From the NCBI RefSeq assembly GCF_026342735.1, contig NZ_JAPEMM010000001.1, forward strand, positions 620,001-684,000: a stretch of 64,000 nucleotides of DNA, written 5' to 3'. Under the pieces are notes generated by a model. It saw nothing but the letters and a program-made list of their open reading frames with translations. It made no database searches and was not told the DNA's origin. Source of the stretch: Streptomyces sp. NBC_00193 (GTDB lineage Bacteria > Actinomycetota > Actinomycetes > Streptomycetales > Streptomycetaceae). Positions 46,201 to 57,274 of the stretch are shown one piece after another; positions within the stretch are counted from its first letter, which is position 1, and each line of letters opens with the position of its first letter. The position numbers and the translations under genes are program-made.

Positions 46201-47922
46201 CTAGTAATCGACCCGGCTGCCGAAGGTTCCCAGGCCCTTGCACTGCTCGTACGAGGCGCTCACCCCGCGCTCGCTCAGGATCTCCCGGGCCCGGCGCTCC
46301 CCCAGGCTCGTCGCGTACCAGGGGGTCCGGCCCGCCGCCGCCAGCTCCCTGGCGATCCCGCGCAGGGCGCAGGAGCGCTGGGGCTCGGGCAGCCGGTCCA
46401 GGGCGGGTACCGCGTCCGCCGACAGCGACTGGAAGTAGGCCAGGTCGATCTTGCCGTCCTGTTCGTACCGCGTGACGTTGCCCTCCGCGATCACCCCGTC
46501 CGGGGACATCAGCCCGAAGGCCAGTACGGCCGCCACGGCGCTCCCCGCGACCGCGCGGGGCAGCCAGCGCGCGCCGAACAGCCCGCCGACCATGATCAGT
46601 ACGATGACCAGCCCGAGCCACAGCTCCACACCGGCCACCGACAGGCGCAGCCTGGTCAGCCCGTACGCGTCCACGTACAGGTCCATGCGGCGGAGCGCCG
46701 AGGCGACGACCACGAGGGTGAGCACGCCGAGCGTGCCGAGCACGACGCGCACCAGCCGCCGGTCGCCGGCTCCGTCGCGCGGGGCCCAGCGCAGGGCGAG
46801 CGCGATGACGGCGAGGGTGAGCAGGGTGGCCCAGAGCAGCTGCCAGAAGCCCTGGCGCGCGTACGCGGCGTAGGTGAGGCCGGTGGCCTCCAGGACCTTG
46901 CGGTAGCCGCCGAAGAGGACGGTGAGCTGGACGGCGTTGAAGGCGGCGAAGAGCAGGTTCAGCACGATGAGCGGAAGGGCCCACTCCACCCGTGAGCGCG
47001 CCTTCCCCGGGCGCACCTCGATCCGGTCCCAGCGGGAGGGAGCGGCGGCGGCGCGGGCGACGGCGATCGCGACGAGGAGACCCACCGCGAAGAGCAGGAA
47101 GCGCACCGGGCCGCCCATGCCGCTGACGTCGGGGGTCAGCCCGCTCAGCAGGTCGGCGAACGCGGCGTCGGCGGAGGCGAACAGGGCGCCGAACAGCGCC
47201 AGCAGGACCACGGCCACCACGACGGCCTTCGCCACCGGCAGCCAGCGCTCCCGGCGCCCTTCGCCGCGCGAGCGCAGGCCGCTCCAGACCCAGCGCACCC
47301 CGAGGACGGCCGAGTCCAGGAGACCGACCGGGCCGAGCAGGATGCCGGGCCATCTGCGGCTGCCGTGCAGGGCCAGTGCGCCCGTCAGGAGGGCCGCGAA
47401 CAGGGCCGTCACGGTCGGCCAGGCGGAGGCGCGCAGGGCGGGCACCGCGAGCAGCGCGAGACAGCCGAGCGCCCAGAGCGCTGTCCACGGACGCAGCGTG
47501 CGGCCGGCCGCACGGGCGGCCGCGTAGGCGGCGACGAGCGCCGGCAGGACCGCGAGGAGCAGACCCGGGCCGAGCCCGTCGCCGAGCAGCAGGGAGGCGG
47601 TGAGGCCGGAGGCGAGCACGGCGCCCAGCACGACGGCCGGTACCGGTCCCACGGCGGCCGGGCGCGCGGCCTCGGCCCAGGCGAGCGGGGCGATCGACCA
47701 GGCGCCGGAGGCGGCCCGCTCCTTGCGCACCTGGTGGGCCTGCCAGGCCTTGGGATCCCAGCCGGGCGGCGCGGGTGGTGCGGGCGCGGCCGGTGCTGAC
47801 CCTGCGGCGGCCCCCGCGGCTGCGGCCCCCGCGGCTGCGGCCCCTGTGCCCGCGGCCCGCGCGCCCGCTGACCCCGCGTCCGCCGTCTCGTCGTTCGACG
47901 CGCCGGTGTTCCCTGCTGACAT
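46201..47922 (-). CDS. DUF4173 multi-pass membrane protein
   Basis: A 573-residue membrane protein of unknown function. The N terminus (1-55) is an Ala/Gly/Pro-rich segment with repeated GAAAAGAAAAG blocks, then a cytoplasmic WDPKAWQAHQVRKERAASGA. About 11 hydrophobic segments follow (from about 92 to 470). Family signatures are LFASADAAFADLL, FNAVQLTVLFGGYRKVLEAT and GLTYAAYARQGFWQLLWATL. The C-terminal soluble part (about 475-573: NVTRYEQDGKIDLAYFQSLS and the Cys pair in RSCALRG and SYEQCKG) is extracytoplasmic by topology. The ATG at 47920-47922 has AGGGG upstream. It is transcribed downstream of the ADP-ribosylglycohydrolase gene but separated by a terminator. Confidence 0.85.
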   Translation of the reverse strand: MSAGNTGASNDETADAGSAGARAAGTGAAAAGAAAAGAAAGSAPAAPAPPAPPGWDPKAWQAHQVRKERAASGAWSIAPLAWAEAARPAAVGPVPAVVLGAVLASGLTASLLLGDGLGPGLLLAVLPALVAAYAAARAAGRTLRPWTALWALGCLALLAVPALRASAWPTVTALFAALLTGALALHGSRRWPGILLGPVGLLDSAVLGVRWVWSGLRSRGEGRRERWLPVAKAVVVAVVLLALFGALFASADAAFADLLSGLTPDVSGMGGPVRFLLFAVGLLVAIAVARAAAAPSRWDRIEVRPGKARSRVEWALPLIVLNLLFAAFNAVQLTVLFGGYRKVLEATGLTYAAYARQGFWQLLWATLLTLAVIALALRWAPRDGAGDRRLVRVVLGTLGVLTLVVVASALRRMDLYVDAYGLTRLRLSVAGVELWLGLVIVLIMVGGLFGARWLPRAVAGSAVAAVLAFGLMSPDGVIAEGNVTRYEQDGKIDLAYFQSLSADAVPALDRLPEPQRSCALRGIARELAAAGRTPWYATSLGERRAREILSERGVSASYEQCKGLGTFGSRVDY

Positions 47923-47942
47923 CGGGTTCCCCTCCCCTGTCG

Positions 47943-47970
47943 GCCTCCCCGGCCTTCGGGCGGGGGAGGC
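47943..47970 (-). terminator. Hairpin between ADP-ribosylglycohydrolase and DUF4173 genes
   Basis: GCCTCCCC (47943-47950) pairs with GGGGAGGC (47963-47970); flanking TGTCGG/CCGACA can extend the stem across a bulge. It lies 138 bp past the ADP-ribosylglycohydrolase stop, and a promoter for the DUF4173 gene must overlap or follow it. Confidence 0.45.
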
Positions 47971-48107
47971 GAAGCCGACAGGGTAGGCCGGTCAGATGCA
48001 GTTTTGAACAGGCTCAAAAGATGCCTGTGGCAGGACCGTGACAAACGAAGGGGTACGAACCGGCACGGACCGCCGCCACCGCGCCACCCCGCCCTACTGC
48101 CCTGCTC

Positions 48108-49022
48108 CTACTCCGCCGCCTCCGGCAGCCAGGCCGGCAGCGCCTCGGTCCGGGCCAGCCAGGCCTGCGGCAGCACCGAGTCCCCGCGTGCGCCCAGCAC
48201 TCCGCCGACGATCGCGCAGGTGGTGTCCACGTCCCCGCCCACCTGGGCGGTGGTCCAGAAGGCCCGCTCGTAGTCGTCCAGGCCCCGCGCCGCCGACCAC
48301 AGGGCGAACGGCACCGTGTCGTGGGCGCTGGTGCGCCGGCCGCAGCCCAGTACGGCGGCGACGGTGGTCGCGTCGCCGTAGTCGAGCATGTCGCGCGCCC
48401 GCCGCACCCCGGCGCCCACCGCGCTCCGCGGAACCAGTGCGATCACCCCGTCCAGCAGGTCCGCGGCCTTCGGCGGCCCGGCCGGATCGGCCGCCAGCGC
48501 GGCCGCGGCGGCCACGGCCATCGCGCCGCACACCGCTTCGCGGTGCTGGTGGGTGGTGTAGGCGGAGATCTCCGCCTGGTGGGTGGCCTGTTCCGGGTCG
48601 TCGGCGTACCAGGCCCCCAGCGGGGCGACCCGCATGGCCGCGCCGTTGCCCCAGGAGCCCTGCCCGTTGAACAGTTCCGCGGCGAGCGTGCGCCAGTCCG
48701 CGCCCTCGCGGATCAGGCGCAGCATCCGGTTCACGGCGGGCCCGTAGCCGCGGTCGAAGTCGTGGTGCCGAGCAAAGGAGGCGGCCAGCGCGTCCTGGTC
48801 CACCCGGCCGTGCCCGGCGAGCACGGCCACCACCGAGCAGGCCATCTCGGTGTCGTCGGTCCACTGCCACGGATCGCTGCCGGCGGGCAGCTCGCGCCGC
48901 TTGAGCAGCGGGTAGTTCACGGGGACGAAGTACTGGGAACCCAGTGCGTCGCCCAGGGCCAGCCCTCGGAGGCTGGCCATGGCGCGTGCGTAGCGCCCTT
49001 CGGGAGAGGAGTCAGAGGTCAT
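48108..49022 (-). CDS. ADP-ribosylglycohydrolase family protein
   Basis: A 304-residue all-helical ADP-ribosyl-hydrolase (ARH/DraG type) that removes ADP-ribose from proteins or small molecules. The dinuclear Mg2+ site is complete: TDDTE (55-59) near the N terminus and GGDVDTTCA (262-270) near the C terminus, matching the GGDxDT hallmark. LRGLALGDALGSQYF is the family start. The ATG at 49020-49022 is the natural start. A gene for a histidine phosphatase ends 11 bp upstream, so the two may form a transcription unit. No ADP-ribosyltransferase partner is visible nearby; the substrate is unknown. Confidence 0.93.
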   Translation of the reverse strand: MTSDSSPEGRYARAMASLRGLALGDALGSQYFVPVNYPLLKRRELPAGSDPWQWTDDTEMACSVVAVLAGHGRVDQDALAASFARHHDFDRGYGPAVNRMLRLIREGADWRTLAAELFNGQGSWGNGAAMRVAPLGAWYADDPEQATHQAEISAYTTHQHREAVCGAMAVAAAAALAADPAGPPKAADLLDGVIALVPRSAVGAGVRRARDMLDYGDATTVAAVLGCGRRTSAHDTVPFALWSAARGLDDYERAFWTTAQVGGDVDTTCAIVGGVLGARGDSVLPQAWLARTEALPAWLPEAAE

Positions 49023-49033
49023 CGCGCGTCACT

Positions 49034-49693
49034 CTAGCCGTCCAGGTCGTAGGGCTCGGGTGTGGTCCACCGCTCAAACGGGCGGTCCATCCGGTACCGC
49101 CCGTCGGAGCCGAGCAGGAGCACCCGGTACTCGCCGTTCCCCGGGTTGGAGAGGGCCTCGAACTCGGCGACGGACCAGTGGAACCAGCGCATGCAGAACA
49201 GCCTCATCGTCAGGCCGTGCGTCACGAGCAGCACGTTCTCCGGATGGTCCGGGGCCTCGAAGCTGCGGTAGAGGCTCTCCAGGAAGGCCCCCACCCGGTC
49301 GTACACGTCCGCGCCCGACTCCCCCTGCGCGAAGCGGTAGAAGAAGTGCCCGTACGCGTCCCGGTAGGCCTTCTGCAGCCGTACGTCCTCCCGCTCCTGC
49401 CAGTTCCCCCAGTCCTGCTCGCGCAGCCTCGGCTCCTCGCGCATGCGGACGCGCGTCGGGTCCAGGCGCAGCTCGCGGAAGGTCTGCAGGGTCCGCCGGT
49501 ACGGGGAGACGTACGCGCTGACGTGCTCGTCCCCGAACAGCTCGCGCAGGCGCACGCCGGCCTCCGCCGCCTGCTCGCGCCCGGTGCGGGTCAGCCGGAG
49601 GGCGTGGTCGGGCTCCCGCTCGTACACCGTGTCATCGGCATTGCCCTCCGATTCCCCGTGTCGGACAAGGACGATGCGCCGTGGTCGAACCAT
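49034..49693 (-). CDS. Histidine phosphatase (phosphoglycerate mutase-like)
   Basis: A 219-residue cytosolic phosphatase. The nucleophile His12 lies in LVRHGESEGNADD, and the second catalytic His in VLLVTHGLTMRLF. A conserved Arg is in VSPYRRTLQTF and a proton-donor Glu in the EEPRLREQDWGNWQ stretch. The ATG at 49691-49693 begins MVRPRRIVLVRHGES, the canonical family start. The stop is 11 bp before the ADP-ribosylglycohydrolase start on the same strand. The substrate of this subgroup (acid phosphatase, phosphoserine phosphatase or mutase) cannot be told from sequence alone. Confidence 0.92.
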   Translation of the reverse strand: MVRPRRIVLVRHGESEGNADDTVYEREPDHALRLTRTGREQAAEAGVRLRELFGDEHVSAYVSPYRRTLQTFRELRLDPTRVRMREEPRLREQDWGNWQEREDVRLQKAYRDAYGHFFYRFAQGESGADVYDRVGAFLESLYRSFEAPDHPENVLLVTHGLTMRLFCMRWFHWSVAEFEALSNPGNGEYRVLLLGSDGRYRMDRPFERWTTPEPYDLDG

Positions 49694-49788
49694 CCCACGA
49701 CCCTATTCGGCCACCGCCGGGCACATCGACCGGGCTCGCCGGTCGAGACGGTCGCCGACCATACAGTCGGGTCGTCAGACACCCCCGA

Positions 49789-50394
49789 TCACACCGTCCA
49801 GGACGGTTCGAGGTCCACGACGTCCCCGGTGAGGGCCTCCACATCGGCCTGGATCTGGGCGCGCAGCGACAGCCGTTCGACGCGCTCCTGCCGGTACTTG
49901 CCGTGTTCGGCCGCCGCGTGCCACATCGACAGCACCAGGAACTCGCGTCCGGGAGCCTCGCCGAAGAGGCCCCGGACCATGCCGGGCGAGCCCGCCATGG
50001 CCGGGTTCCAGACCTTCTCCTGCATGAGCGCGAAATGGTCCACGCGGCCTTCCCGCACCCGGGTGTGGGCGACCCGGACCACGTCGGCGTCGGTGAAGCG
50101 CGGTTCGAAGCCGGTCTTCACGTCGAAGCGGTGGTCGAAGAGCGTGACCCGCGCGTCGGTGTAGGTGCCGTTCTGCGAAGCGGCCAGCCGGTCGTGGGAG
50201 CGGGCCATGAAGGAGTCGTAGAAGGAACGGCTCTCCCAGAAGGTGAAGACGTGCGCCACCCCCTGCCGGCCCCGACTCCAGCCGCCGCCCTGCCCCCGGA
50301 ACCCGGGTTCGCCGGGCAGCCCCGCCCATTTGCGCTGCCCGCGCTCGAACCCGCGTCGGTCCGTCACCGTGCAGCGAATCCACTTGACCAGCAC
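49789..50394 (-). CDS. DUF4937-containing protein (YdbC-like)
   Basis: A 201-residue soluble protein of unknown role. Residues about 1-85 form a ferredoxin-like DUF4937 domain (VKWIRCTVTDRRGFERGQRK, VAHVFTFWESRSFYDSFMAR). A second similar half (about 105-195: VVRVAHTRVREGRVDHFALM, REFLVLSMWHAAAEHGKYRQ) suggests an internal duplication of an antibiotic-monooxygenase-like fold. GTG 50394 was chosen to start VLVKWIRC. It has no RBS, but TACGAT lies 6 nt upstream, so the mRNA may be leaderless. The 49694-49788 gap separates it from the phosphatase gene. Confidence 0.82.
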   Translation of the reverse strand: MLVKWIRCTVTDRRGFERGQRKWAGLPGEPGFRGQGGGWSRGRQGVAHVFTFWESRSFYDSFMARSHDRLAASQNGTYTDARVTLFDHRFDVKTGFEPRFTDADVVRVAHTRVREGRVDHFALMQEKVWNPAMAGSPGMVRGLFGEAPGREFLVLSMWHAAAEHGKYRQERVERLSLRAQIQADVEALTGDVVDLEPSWTV

Positions 50395-50426
50395 TGCGCC
50401 ATCGTACGGGCCCGGCGGGGCCCGGG

Positions 50427-51269
50427 TCAGTCCTCGGCGCGGTACATCCGAAGGAGTTCCGCCTCGTCCCGCTCGGACAGCCGAAGCCCGAACTCCCGCC
50501 CGAGCAGGGCGAGCAGCTCTCCGGCCGCCACCTCCCGCCGCTCGGTCCGCCCGTCGGGGAGCAGCCGCGAGAGCTCCCGCCCCACGAGGGCCAGGCGCTC
50601 GGAGTCGCCCTGGCGCTGGACGACGACCCGGCCGACGAAGGCGGAGCGGGGGTGCGAGGAGCTGTAGTGGTTCAGCACCACGTAGTCGACGGGGTGGTAG
50701 GGCTGCGGGGAGAAGGCGTACAGGTCCCGCCAGGCGCCCTCGCGCGGCACGCACAGCACGAGGACCCCGTCCGCTTCCTCCCGGACGCGGAACACCCACT
50801 CCCCCTGGCGCACTTCGGCGCCGGGGCGCGCCAGCGGCACGGGCTCGCGCGGCCCCTGCCACCCGAACCCGGCGTCGCAGAGCCACGGTTCCCCTTCTAC
50901 GGTGACGACGAGCACGGCGTGCGTCACCGCGGTCAGGGCGTCCCCCCGGGAGCGGTTGCGGGCGCCGCGTCCCGAGACCTCGAAGCCGATCCGCTCCAGG
51001 GCGGCGGCCAGCAGGGTGTTCTGCTCGTAGCAGTACCCGCCACGGCGGCCGTGCACGAGCTTGCCCTCGACCTCCTTGACGTCCAGCCCGACGGGGCGGC
51101 CGAACAGCACGTCCAGGCTCTCGAAGGTGATCGCACCGGTGTGCGCCCGGTGCACTGACTTCAACGTCGCCAGGTCGGCGCGGAGTTCCCCGCCCTCCCA
51201 GCCGATCCGCTCCAGATAGGCGTCGAGATCCAGCTCGTCGCCGCCCCACACCGTGCCCGTGTCCCCCAT
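50427..51269 (-). CDS. Arylamine N-acetyltransferase
   Basis: A 280-residue acetyl-CoA-dependent arylamine/arylhydrazine N-acetyltransferase. The catalytic triad is Cys80 (RRGGYCYEQN), His117 (AVTHAVLVV) and Asp132 (WLCDAGFG), with conserved spacing. The C-terminal part includes the third domain typical of the family (SPQPYHPVDYVVLNHYSSSH). The ATG at 51267-51269 has GGGGGAG upstream. Such enzymes acetylate aromatic amines and drugs, and some act in antibiotic biosynthesis; no biosynthetic cluster is adjacent. It is divergent from the DUF1152 gene with a short, hairpin-containing leader. Confidence 0.93.
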   Translation of the reverse strand: MGDTGTVWGGDELDLDAYLERIGWEGGELRADLATLKSVHRAHTGAITFESLDVLFGRPVGLDVKEVEGKLVHGRRGGYCYEQNTLLAAALERIGFEVSGRGARNRSRGDALTAVTHAVLVVTVEGEPWLCDAGFGWQGPREPVPLARPGAEVRQGEWVFRVREEADGVLVLCVPREGAWRDLYAFSPQPYHPVDYVVLNHYSSSHPRSAFVGRVVVQRQGDSERLALVGRELSRLLPDGRTERREVAAGELLALLGREFGLRLSERDEAELLRMYRAED

Positions 51270-51299
51270 GACTCCCCCGCTCTCCGAACCTCGATATTC

Positions 51300-51324
51300 G
51301 GGGGCGGCCCGACGGGCCGCCCCC
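51300..51324. promoter_or_regulatory. Strong GC hairpin in the shared leader of NAT and DUF1152 genes
   Basis: An 11-bp perfect stem (GGGGGCGGCCC 51300-51310 with GGGCCGCCCCC 51314-51324) and a 3-nt loop, only 5 nt before the DUF1152 ATG and 30 bp from the NAT start. The genes diverge, so it is not a terminator. It could be a repressor site or block DUF1152 translation. Confidence 0.6.
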
Positions 51325-51329
51325 GCACA

Positions 51330-52298
51330 ATGATGACCATGCCCGCCTTCCACACCAACCCGCTGTTCACCCGCCTGGCTTCGGCCGAGCGGATCCTCGT
51401 CGCCGGGGCCGGAGGCGGTTTCGACGTCTACGCCGGCCTCCCGATCGCCCTCTCCCTCCTTCACCAGGGCAAGGAGGTCCACCTCGCGAACCTCTCCTTC
51501 AGCGCGCTCGCCGGCCTCCCGACCGACGACTGGGCCGCCCCGGACGTCGTCGCCGTCACCCCCGGTTCCGCGCCGCACCAGACCTACTTCCCCGAACGGA
51601 CCCTGGCCCAGTGGCTGGAGCTGCACCGCTACCCGTCCACGGTGTACGCCTTCCAACCGGTCGGCGTACAGCCGCTGCGGGCCGCCTACCGGGCACTGAT
51701 CGACCTGCACGGCATCGACGCGGTGGTCCTGGTCGACGGGGGCACCGACATCCTCATGCGGGGTGACGAAGCGGGGCTCGGCACCCCCGAGGAGGACCTG
51801 ACCAGCGTGGCGGCGCTGGCCGCGCTGGACGACGTACCCGAGCGGCTCGTCGTGTCGGTCGGCTTCGGGGTGGACGCGTACCACGGGATCAGCCACTCGC
51901 TCGTGCTGGAGAACATCGCGGCCCTGGAGCGGGACGGGGCCTATCTCGGGGCGTTCTCGATCTCGCGCAACACCCGCGAGGGCGCCCTGTACCTCGATGC
52001 CGTGGCCCATGCGCAGGACCACACCCCGGACCACCCGAGCATCGTGCACGGCTCGATCGCGGCGGCCGTCCGGGGTTCCTTCGGGGACGTCCGGTTCACC
52101 TCGCGCACCCGGGGCAGCGAGCTGTTCGTGAACCCGCTGATGTCCCTGTGCTTCGCCTTCGAGCTGACCGGCCTGGCCGCCCGCTGCCTCTACCTGGACC
52201 GGATCGAGAACACCCACCTGATGCGCCAGGTCGCCTCGGAGATCGAGGTCTTCCGCGAGGAAGTGATCACCCGCCCGGCACGGTCCTTCCCCCACTGA
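51330..52298 (+). CDS. DUF1152 family protein
   Basis: A 322-residue protein with a Rossmann-like alpha/beta fold and unknown activity. The N-terminal loop RILVAGAGGGFDVYAGLPIA (about 21-40) resembles a nucleotide-binding glycine loop. AVVLVDGGTDILMRGDEAGL (about 130-150) and GFGVDAYHGISHSLVLEN supply conserved Asp, Gly and His residues. Three in-frame ATG codons exist (51330, 51333, 51339); none has a Shine-Dalgarno, and the upstream DNA is a hairpin, so the exact start is uncertain and 51330 is kept as the earliest. It converges with nrdJ through a strong shared terminator. Confidence 0.85.
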   Translation: MMTMPAFHTNPLFTRLASAERILVAGAGGGFDVYAGLPIALSLLHQGKEVHLANLSFSALAGLPTDDWAAPDVVAVTPGSAPHQTYFPERTLAQWLELHRYPSTVYAFQPVGVQPLRAAYRALIDLHGIDAVVLVDGGTDILMRGDEAGLGTPEEDLTSVAALAALDDVPERLVVSVGFGVDAYHGISHSLVLENIAALERDGAYLGAFSISRNTREGALYLDAVAHAQDHTPDHPSIVHGSIAAAVRGSFGDVRFTSRTRGSELFVNPLMSLCFAFELTGLAARCLYLDRIENTHLMRQVASEIEVFREEVITRPARSFPH

Positions 52299-52309
52299 AC
52301 GCAGACACG

Positions 52310-52344
52310 GAAGCGGGGACCGGCCCTGGGCCGGTCCCCGCTTC
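52310..52344. terminator. Bidirectional terminator between DUF1152 and nrdJ
   Basis: A perfect 16-bp stem (52310-52325 with 52329-52344) and 3-nt loop. It lies 11 bp past the DUF1152 stop and 31 bp beyond the nrdJ stop. Confidence 0.85.
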
Positions 52345-52375
52345 TTCAGCTACTCAGCAGCAGCGTTCGTGCTCG

Positions 52376-55270
<2,895 letters not shown>

Positions 55271-55414
55271 GCCGTTCCTCCCAATGCGGGCAAAACGCCC
55301 TAAAGTGCCAGCGCTATTCCGCGGCACGGTGCTGTGTGTCTTGTATCTACGTCTTCTTCGCCAGACCCACCGGCCGTTCCACGACGCACGTACGGCGCGG
55401 AACGGACCCTCCGG

Positions 55415-55924
55415 TCAGTCGGCGGCGGAGGCGGGCACGGGGACCGGAGCGGTCCCACCGGGCTCGCACTCTTCGTGAGGCCGCGGCACGCGGAGTTCCG
55501 CGATGGCGGTCTCGAAGTCTTCGAGTGTGTCGAACGCCTTGTAAACGGACGCGAACCGGAGGTAAGCGACCAGATCGAGGTCCTGCAACGGGCCGAGTAT
55601 GGCCAGACCCACGTCGTGGGTGGTCAGCTCGGCGCTCCCGGTGGCGCGCAGCGCCTCCTCGACCCGCTGGCCGAGTTTGGCGAGGGCGTCCTCGGTGACC
55701 GGCCGCCCCTGACACGCCTTGCGGACGCCGGAGATGACCTTGGTACGGCTGAAGGGTTCGGTCACCCCGCTGCGCTTGATCACCATCAGCGAGGCCGTCT
55801 CCACCGTCGTGAAGCGACGGGAGCAGTCGGGGCACTGGCGGCGCCGGCGGATCGACGTGCCGTCGTCGGTGGTGCGACTGTCGACGACACGGCTGTCGGG
55901 GTGCCTGCAGAAGGGGCAGTGCAT
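55415..55924 (-). CDS. nrdR: Transcriptional repressor NrdR
   Basis: A 169-residue repressor of ribonucleotide reductase genes. An N-terminal zinc ribbon with two CxxC pairs ([19 protein letters not shown]) binds DNA. The ATP-cone domain (about 48-140: [51 protein letters not shown]) senses ATP/dATP. The C-terminal about 20 residues are an acidic Pro/Ala tail. The ATG at 55922-55924 has GAGGG at about 5 nt and starts with the invariant MHCPFC. Paired NrdR boxes 31 bp apart lie about 135 bp upstream, so nrdRJ is probably autoregulated. Confidence 0.96.
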   Translation of the reverse strand: MHCPFCRHPDSRVVDSRTTDDGTSIRRRRQCPDCSRRFTTVETASLMVIKRSGVTEPFSRTKVISGVRKACQGRPVTEDALAKLGQRVEEALRATGSAELTTHDVGLAILGPLQDLDLVAYLRFASVYKAFDTLEDFETAIAELRVPRPHEECEPGGTAPVPVPASAAD

Positions 55925-56057
55925 GGTTCCCTCACCCTCCTCTTGGCACGACTGAATCACCTCGTGAGACCCCTGAACGGCAGAGTCGAAGCTCTGCAGG
56001 AGGCTCTCGAAGCAGCCACAAGCATATGCGATGTCGAGGGCCCCAGCAGACCGAGGA

Positions 56058-56104
56058 CCACAACTTCTGGGTGGCAGCGCTCATCCAACCACTAGATCTT
56101 GGGT
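56058..56104 (-). promoter_or_regulatory. Paired NrdR boxes upstream of nrdRJ
   Basis: CCACTAGATCTTGGGT (56089-56104) matches the 16-bp NrdR consensus at most core positions. CCACAACTTCTGGGTG (56058-56073) is a weaker copy exactly 31 bp away, the three-turn spacing known for NrdR pairs. Autoregulation of nrdRJ by such pairs is established in S. coelicolor. Confidence 0.65.
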
Positions 56105-56323
56105 TGTGGTGGATTTACACCGCTCCGCGTGTCGCGGCGTCCGATGGCCGGATAACAGGCCCTGCGATGCCACACTGGGCGCAGACCCGGACGGTGGCGA
56201 CCCGACCCGGAAGGGTACCGTAAGCAGTGGCTCCGCAGCCGAACCCCCGTTCGGTCCGGATGGCCCGTCGGCGGTCCATACACCTCACGAAGTGACCACG
56301 GTGGGTGATCTCCGATTTTTCAC

Positions 56324-56339
56324 TCGAACGTGTGTTTGG
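56324..56339 (+). promoter_or_regulatory. LexA (SOS/Cheo-type) box of lexA
   Basis: TCGAAC-GTGT-GTTTGG matches the actinobacterial consensus TCGAAC-N4-GTTCGA at 10 of 12 defined positions. It lies 62 bp upstream of the lexA start codon. Autorepression by LexA is expected. Confidence 0.75.
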
Positions 56340-56401
56340 CGCAACCTTTCGAAAGCTACTACCGTTGTCCAGCTAGGGAGAACATTTCGAGAGGGGCCGA
56401 C

Positions 56402-57193
56402 GTGACCACCACCGCAGACAGTGCCACCATCACTGCCCAGAACCGCTCCCAGAGCCGACTCGAGCCGGTGCATGCCATGAATGACGCAAGTCTGAACCCG
56501 GAGGCGGAGCCCGTACGCCCCGCACGCTCGCTGCCAGGGCGACCTCCAGGCATCCGCGCCGACAGCTCCGGGCTCACGGACCGGCAGCGGAGGGTCATCG
56601 AGGTCATTCGCGACTCGGTGCAGCGGCGCGGGTACCCGCCGTCGATGCGGGAGATCGGCCAGGCGGTCGGCCTGTCCAGCACCTCGTCGGTCGCGCACCA
56701 GCTGATGGCCCTGGAGCGTAAGGGCTTCCTGCGCCGCGACCCCCACCGCCCCCGGGCGTACGAGGTGCGCGGCTCCGACCAGCCCAGCTCGCAGCCCACG
56801 GACACCACGGGCAAGCCCGCGGCCTCGTACGTGCCCCTGGTCGGCCGGATCGCGGCCGGTGGCCCGATCCTGGCCGAGGAGTCGGTGGAGGACGTGTTCC
56901 CCCTCCCCCGCCAGCTCGTGGGTGACGGAGAGCTGTTCTGCCTCAAGGTCGTCGGCGACTCGATGATCGAGGCCGCCATCTGTGACGGCGACTGGGTCAC
57001 GGTCCGCCGCCAGCCCGTCGCGGAGAACGGCGACATCGTCGCCGCCATGCTGGACGGTGAGGCCACGGTCAAGCGTTTCAAGCGCGAGGACGGCCATGTC
57101 TGGCTGCTCCCGCACAACGCCGCCTACCAGCCGATCCCCGGCGACGAGGCCACCATCCTCGGCAAGGTCGTGGCGGTACTGCGCCGGGTCTGA
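56402..57193 (+). CDS. lexA: SOS repressor LexA
   Basis: A 263-residue SOS repressor. Unlike the 202-residue E. coli protein it has an N-terminal extension of about 55 residues rich in Pro/Arg/Ser. The winged HTH (about 57-123: [40 protein letters not shown]) and the peptidase domain follow: cleavage bond Ala152-Gly153 (GRIAAGGP), nucleophile Ser187 ([11 protein letters not shown]) and base Lys224 (DGEATVKRF). GTG 56402 has GAGAGGGG at about 5 nt and preserves the N terminus. An SOS box precedes it. It converges with the DinG-like gene, whose product acts in repair. Confidence 0.96.
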   Translation: MTTTADSATITAQNRSQSRLEPVHAMNDASLNPEAEPVRPARSLPGRPPGIRADSSGLTDRQRRVIEVIRDSVQRRGYPPSMREIGQAVGLSSTSSVAHQLMALERKGFLRRDPHRPRAYEVRGSDQPSSQPTDTTGKPAASYVPLVGRIAAGGPILAEESVEDVFPLPRQLVGDGELFCLKVVGDSMIEAAICDGDWVTVRRQPVAENGDIVAAMLDGEATVKRFKREDGHVWLLPHNAAYQPIPGDEATILGKVVAVLRRV

Positions 57194-57210
57194 CGCCCCG
57201 CGCCCTCATC

Positions 57211-57245
57211 CAGCTCCGGGACCTACTGCGCCGGTCCCGGAGCTG
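57211..57245. terminator. Bidirectional terminator between lexA and dinG-like gene
   Basis: A perfect 13-bp stem CAGCTCCGGGACC (57211-57223) with GGTCCCGGAGCTG (57233-57245) and a 9-nt loop. It is 17 bp past the lexA stop. Confidence 0.82.
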
Positions 57246-57274
57246 CTTCGTGTTTCCAGGCCACCGGCCTCGGC

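Larger units (their letters stand above)
55925..56401. other. Divergent regulatory region nrdR / lexA
   Basis: 477 bp without a gene. It holds the NrdR-box pair (56058-56104) serving nrdRJ and the LexA box (56324-56339) serving lexA, both described separately. Nothing else structured was found; the centre (56105-56300) shows no clear palindrome. Confidence 0.7.

Noticed and set aside
55271..55414. Cobalamin riboswitch before nrdJ
   Set aside because: The 144-bp gap is too short for the full element and no B12-box-like or stem pattern was seen. Control by NrdR boxes upstream of nrdR suffices.
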